Shown piece by piece: positions 7,242 to 9,537 of a DNA stretch of 9,537 nt. The stretch is taken from assembly GCA_964493075.1 (NCBI GenBank), contig CAZBNU010000163.1:1-9537 (forward strand), read 5' to 3'. This DNA comes from SLFT01 sp964493075. Its GTDB lineage: Bacteria; Hydrogenedentota; Hydrogenedentia; Hydrogenedentales; CAITNO01. Both the position numbers and the translations under genes were made by a program. Under the pieces are notes generated by a model that saw nothing but the letters and a program-made list of their open reading frames with translations, was not told where the DNA came from and made no database searches. Each line of letters opens with the position of its first letter. The first letter of the stretch is position 1.

Positions 7242-7883
7242 ATGAGTAGCAATGAAGTATTCTTAAATAACAACATAACAAACGAACAACAACCCCGCTC
7301 ATCCTTTTTAATGCATATCCTTTATAGCAAAAATATCGGTATGGTCGTGCTGTTGCTATTGAGCCTTGTGGGCTTCTATTATTTCGCCTACCGCAATGTG
7401 CGCTTTTTTATTGTGCCGACAGCCTCCATGACACCTACGCTGTATCCGGAAGATATGATTATCACCCTCAAGGAATCACTCTACAAACGCGGAGATATTA
7501 CGGTCGTTTACGTTGACGGTGAATATATGGTAAAACGTATCGTAGGATTGCCGGGGGATAATATCAGCGTTGTGGATGGCGCCCTGTTCATTAACGGGAA
7601 ATATGCCTCGGAACCCTATATTCGCGAACCGATGGCGTATCTCATTGAATATCCGGTTCTGGTGCCGGAGGGACGCTTTTTCTTTCTTGGCGACAACAGA
7701 AACGAGAGCGAAGACAGTAGTCTGGGCTTCAGCGCTGATCCTGATGTTCATCTACGCTACAATTCTATGGATTATCTCGGCTATCTGGACGCAATTGTCG
7801 GCAAGGTCCGATTCATTTACTACCCCTACAACCGGTTTGGCGCTGTCTACTCTTATCCCCTGATAAATGTTGCTGGTCAATGA
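7242..7883 (+). CDS. lepB: Signal peptidase I
   Basis: This enzyme cleaves signal peptides from exported preproteins at the outer face of the cytoplasmic membrane. From ATG 7242 it is 213 residues, with a polar N-terminal tail and one transmembrane helix at about residues 33-50. The S26 family boxes follow: catalytic Ser62 in TASMTPTL, catalytic Lys98 in VKRIVGLPGD, and GDNR at 150-153 continuing NESEDS. Conserved ends IVGK and NRFG are present. Between the GDNR region and IVGK there are about 21 residues (164-184) where E. coli LepB has about five; the extra segment is Tyr-rich and its role is unknown. Family and catalytic residues are clear; whether it is the only signal peptidase cannot be told. 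It would be suited to cleave the AYA site of the GlpQ encoded nearby. alaS follows after 71 bases. Confidence 0.95.
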   Translation: MSSNEVFLNNNITNEQQPRSSFLMHILYSKNIGMVVLLLLSLVGFYYFAYRNVRFFIVPTASMTPTLYPEDMIITLKESLYKRGDITVVYVDGEYMVKRIVGLPGDNISVVDGALFINGKYASEPYIREPMAYLIEYPVLVPEGRFFFLGDNRNESEDSSLGFSADPDVHLRYNSMDYLGYLDAIVGKVRFIYYPYNRFGAVYSYPLINVAGQ

Positions 7884-7954
7884 TGCGCCGTTGCCGCCGA
7901 ATCTGATACCATTATGTAATCCACCCACCGTAATCAATACATGGAGAATAACCT
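7884..7954 (+). other. Intergenic gap between lepB and alaS
   Basis: 71 bases with no intrinsic terminator and no T-box-like leader of useful size. A weak promoter-like pair exists (TTGCCG at 7891-7896 and TATGTA at 7913-7918). The ribosome binding site GGAG (7943-7946) ends eight bases before GTG 7955. Co-transcription with lepB is plausible but not shown. Confidence 0.4.
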
Positions 7955-9537
7955 GTGAAAAGCGATGCAATACGTTCAAGTTTTCTGGAGTTCTTTCGTG
8001 AGCGCGGCCATACCGTCGAACGAAGCGATAGAATTGTTCCCAGCAACGACCCGACTCTGTTCTTCACAAGTGCAGGTATGGTGCAGTTCAAACCCTTCTA
8101 TACCGGCGAGGTCAATGTCCCTTATCGACGCGCCACCACCTCGCAAAAGTGTCTGCGCGCAGGCGGCAAGGCCAACGATCTGGATGAAGTGGGCAAAACC
8201 TCACGTCACCTGACATTCTTCGAAATGCTTGGCAATTTCTCCTTTGGCGACTATTTCAAAGAGGAAGCCATTCAATGGGGCTGGGAATTCACCACTCAGG
8301 TACTGGGTATCCCCGGCGAGAAGGTTGTGGTCTCGGTGTATCTTGATGACGACGAAGCAGCCGCTATCTGGGAAAAGGAAATCGGACTGCCTCCCTCCCG
8401 CATTGTTCGACTGGGTGCAAAAGATAACTTCTGGGGTCCGGCAGGTGATACTGGCGCATGTGGCCCCTGCTCGGAATTGTTATATGATCGAGGTGAGGCT
8501 GTTGATCCAAAGGCCACCCTTGAAAACGATCCAAAGGAACGCTATCTGGAATTCTGGAACCTGGTATTTCCGCAATTCGACCAACAATTGGATGGCTCCC
8601 GTCCCCCCTTAAAAAATCGCGGCATTGACACAGGCATGGGACTGGAGCGATTGGCGGCGCTGCTGCAGGACAAGCCAACCGTATTTGACACAGACGGTAT
8701 TTTTCCCATCATTGAAGCAACACGGGCGTTGACCCGCGTGGACTATGCCGATAATCCCACCCCCTACCGCGTCATTGCCGATCATGCCCGTGCGGTGAGT
8801 TTTATGATCGCCGATGGCATTCTGCCCGGAAATGAAGGCCGGGGTTATGTATTCCGCCGGTTACTGCGACGGGCAGCGCGTTTTGGCCGGGAACTCGGTC
8901 TGGAACAGCCCTTCCTTTATAAGGTGTCCCAGACGGTAGTTGACCTGATGGGCAAGCAATATCCTGAACTGCGCGAAGGACAAGCGCAAATCGAAAAAAT
9001 TATCCGTATCGAAGAAGACCGCTTTGCCGGTGCGCTGGCGCGCGGCATGGAACTGCTGGAGAATGTCTTCGACACGATGAAGGTCAACGGCGCAACGGTG
9101 GTGCCGGGCGCTGATCTGTTCAAGTTACACGACACCTATGGCTTCCCCCTTGATCTCGCTACGGATGTCGCCGAAGAACGTGGCTACGATGTAGATCGGG
9201 CAGGGTTCCAGGCCGCCATGAAACAGCAGCGCGAACAGGCACGCAGTTCCTGGGCAGGCAGCGGACAGCAAGCGTTGGCGCCCATTTACCGCACCCTGAA
9301 CGAACAGCATGGCAAGAGCGAATTTGTAGGCTATGAAAGCCCCGAATGTACCGCTACGGTCATTGCCATCGTGCAGGACGAAAAAACAGTGGATAGCATC
9401 GCTGAAGGTCAAAGCGCTGAGATCATTCTGAACAAAACACCTTTCTATGCTGAATCCGGCGGCCAGGCGGGTGATACCGGTGGGTTGGATGCCGTGAACG
9501 GCAATGCCCATATTGAAACCGCACGGTGCCGTATTGG
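7955..9537 (+). CDS. alaS: Alanine-tRNA ligase (3' partial)
   Basis: This enzyme charges tRNA-Ala with alanine and clears mischarged serine or glycine in its editing domain. The gene starts at GTG 7955 behind GGAG and stays open to the window end, giving 527 complete codons of a protein usually near 870-880 residues. The class II aminoacylation core is complete: TSAGMVQFKPF (residues 38-48), TSQKCLRAGGK (62-72), FFEMLGNFSFGDYFK (88-102), DNFWGPAGDTGACGPCSE, EFWNLVFPQF, and motif 3 GIDTGMGLERLAAL. The tRNA-recognition region follows with GRGYVFRRLLRRAARFG. The last residues enter the editing domain (FYAESGGQAGDTG). The HxxxH zinc site and C-terminal oligomerisation domain lie beyond the edge. 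Small departures from E. coli are KAND for KHND and RHLTFF for RHHTFF, probably lineage variants. The identification is certain. Confidence 0.97.
   Translation, partial: MKSDAIRSSFLEFFRERGHTVERSDRIVPSNDPTLFFTSAGMVQFKPFYTGEVNVPYRRATTSQKCLRAGGKANDLDEVGKTSRHLTFFEMLGNFSFGDYFKEEAIQWGWEFTTQVLGIPGEKVVVSVYLDDDEAAAIWEKEIGLPPSRIVRLGAKDNFWGPAGDTGACGPCSELLYDRGEAVDPKATLENDPKERYLEFWNLVFPQFDQQLDGSRPPLKNRGIDTGMGLERLAALLQDKPTVFDTDGIFPIIEATRALTRVDYADNPTPYRVIADHARAVSFMIADGILPGNEGRGYVFRRLLRRAARFGRELGLEQPFLYKVSQTVVDLMGKQYPELREGQAQIEKIIRIEEDRFAGALARGMELLENVFDTMKVNGATVVPGADLFKLHDTYGFPLDLATDVAEERGYDVDRAGFQAAMKQQREQARSSWAGSGQQALAPIYRTLNEQHGKSEFVGYESPECTATVIAIVQDEKTVDSIAEGQSAEIILNKTPFYAESGGQAGDTGGLDAVNGNAHIETARCRI

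Noticed and set aside
7891..7918. Promoter for alaS (TTGCCG and TATGTA)
   Set aside because: The -10 matches only half the consensus and the spacing is short; read-through from lepB is as likely.
8171..8214. KAND and RHLTFF changes in alaS as loss of function
   Set aside because: The surrounding motif is intact, and similar replacements at these positions are plausible lineage variation in bacterial alanyl-tRNA synthetases.
7965..8612. Plus-strand frames beginning with ATG at 7965 and 8229 near the alaS start
   Set aside because: They are out of phase with the alaS frame, which begins at GTG 7955 and carries every class II synthetase motif across this stretch.

Overview
The window holds six protein-coding genes on both strands with very little intergenic space. 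Two of them are cut by the window edges. There are no RNA genes, insertion sequences, CRISPR arrays or integration scars that I can see, and no gene-free stretch exceeds about 160 bases. Base composition looks even and moderate (about half G+C by eye). The genes point to a diderm-type bacterium with an active secretion pathway and corrinoid-dependent metabolism. The long protein of InlB-type repeats and IPT/TIG domains, next to the corrinoid activator, recalls deep-branching environmental phyla such as Hydrogenedentota, Planctomycetota or Lentisphaerota. That placement is a weak inference from style, not a match I could run.

Left block, + strand (1-5221). First comes the 3' part of a very large extracytoplasmic protein: at least five and probably six divergent InlB B-type beta repeats, two IPT/TIG-like immunoglobulin folds, two domains I cannot name, and a C-terminal transmembrane anchor. 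Then, after 61 bases, comes a secreted glycerophosphodiester phosphodiesterase of the GlpQ type. After a further 20 bases comes a polytopic PAP2-superfamily membrane phosphatase. The last two are close enough to be one transcription unit. Together they suggest phosphodiester and phosphomonoester turnover of lipid head groups on the outer side of the cytoplasmic membrane. The PAP2 protein has a Cys where the family's third motif normally has its Asp.

Middle, - strand (5225-7084). A full-length reductive activator of corrinoid proteins (RACo type: N-terminal 2Fe-2S ferredoxin domain plus ASKHA ATPase domains) runs towards the PAP2 gene, and only 3 bases separate the two stop codons. It starts at TTG behind a strong GGAGG. 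No corrinoid protein or methyltransferase is in the window, so its client is unknown.

Right block, + strand (7242-9537). A type I signal peptidase with an unusual insertion near its C-terminus is followed after 71 bases by alaS (GTG start), which runs off the right edge within the editing domain. The signal peptidase could process the secreted GlpQ and the large surface protein, but it is a general housekeeping enzyme and the adjacency to alaS proves no functional link.

I found no convincing new multi-gene system. The points most worth a second look are the altered PAP2 active site, the unnamed domains of the surface protein, the signal peptidase insertion, and the orphan corrinoid activator.
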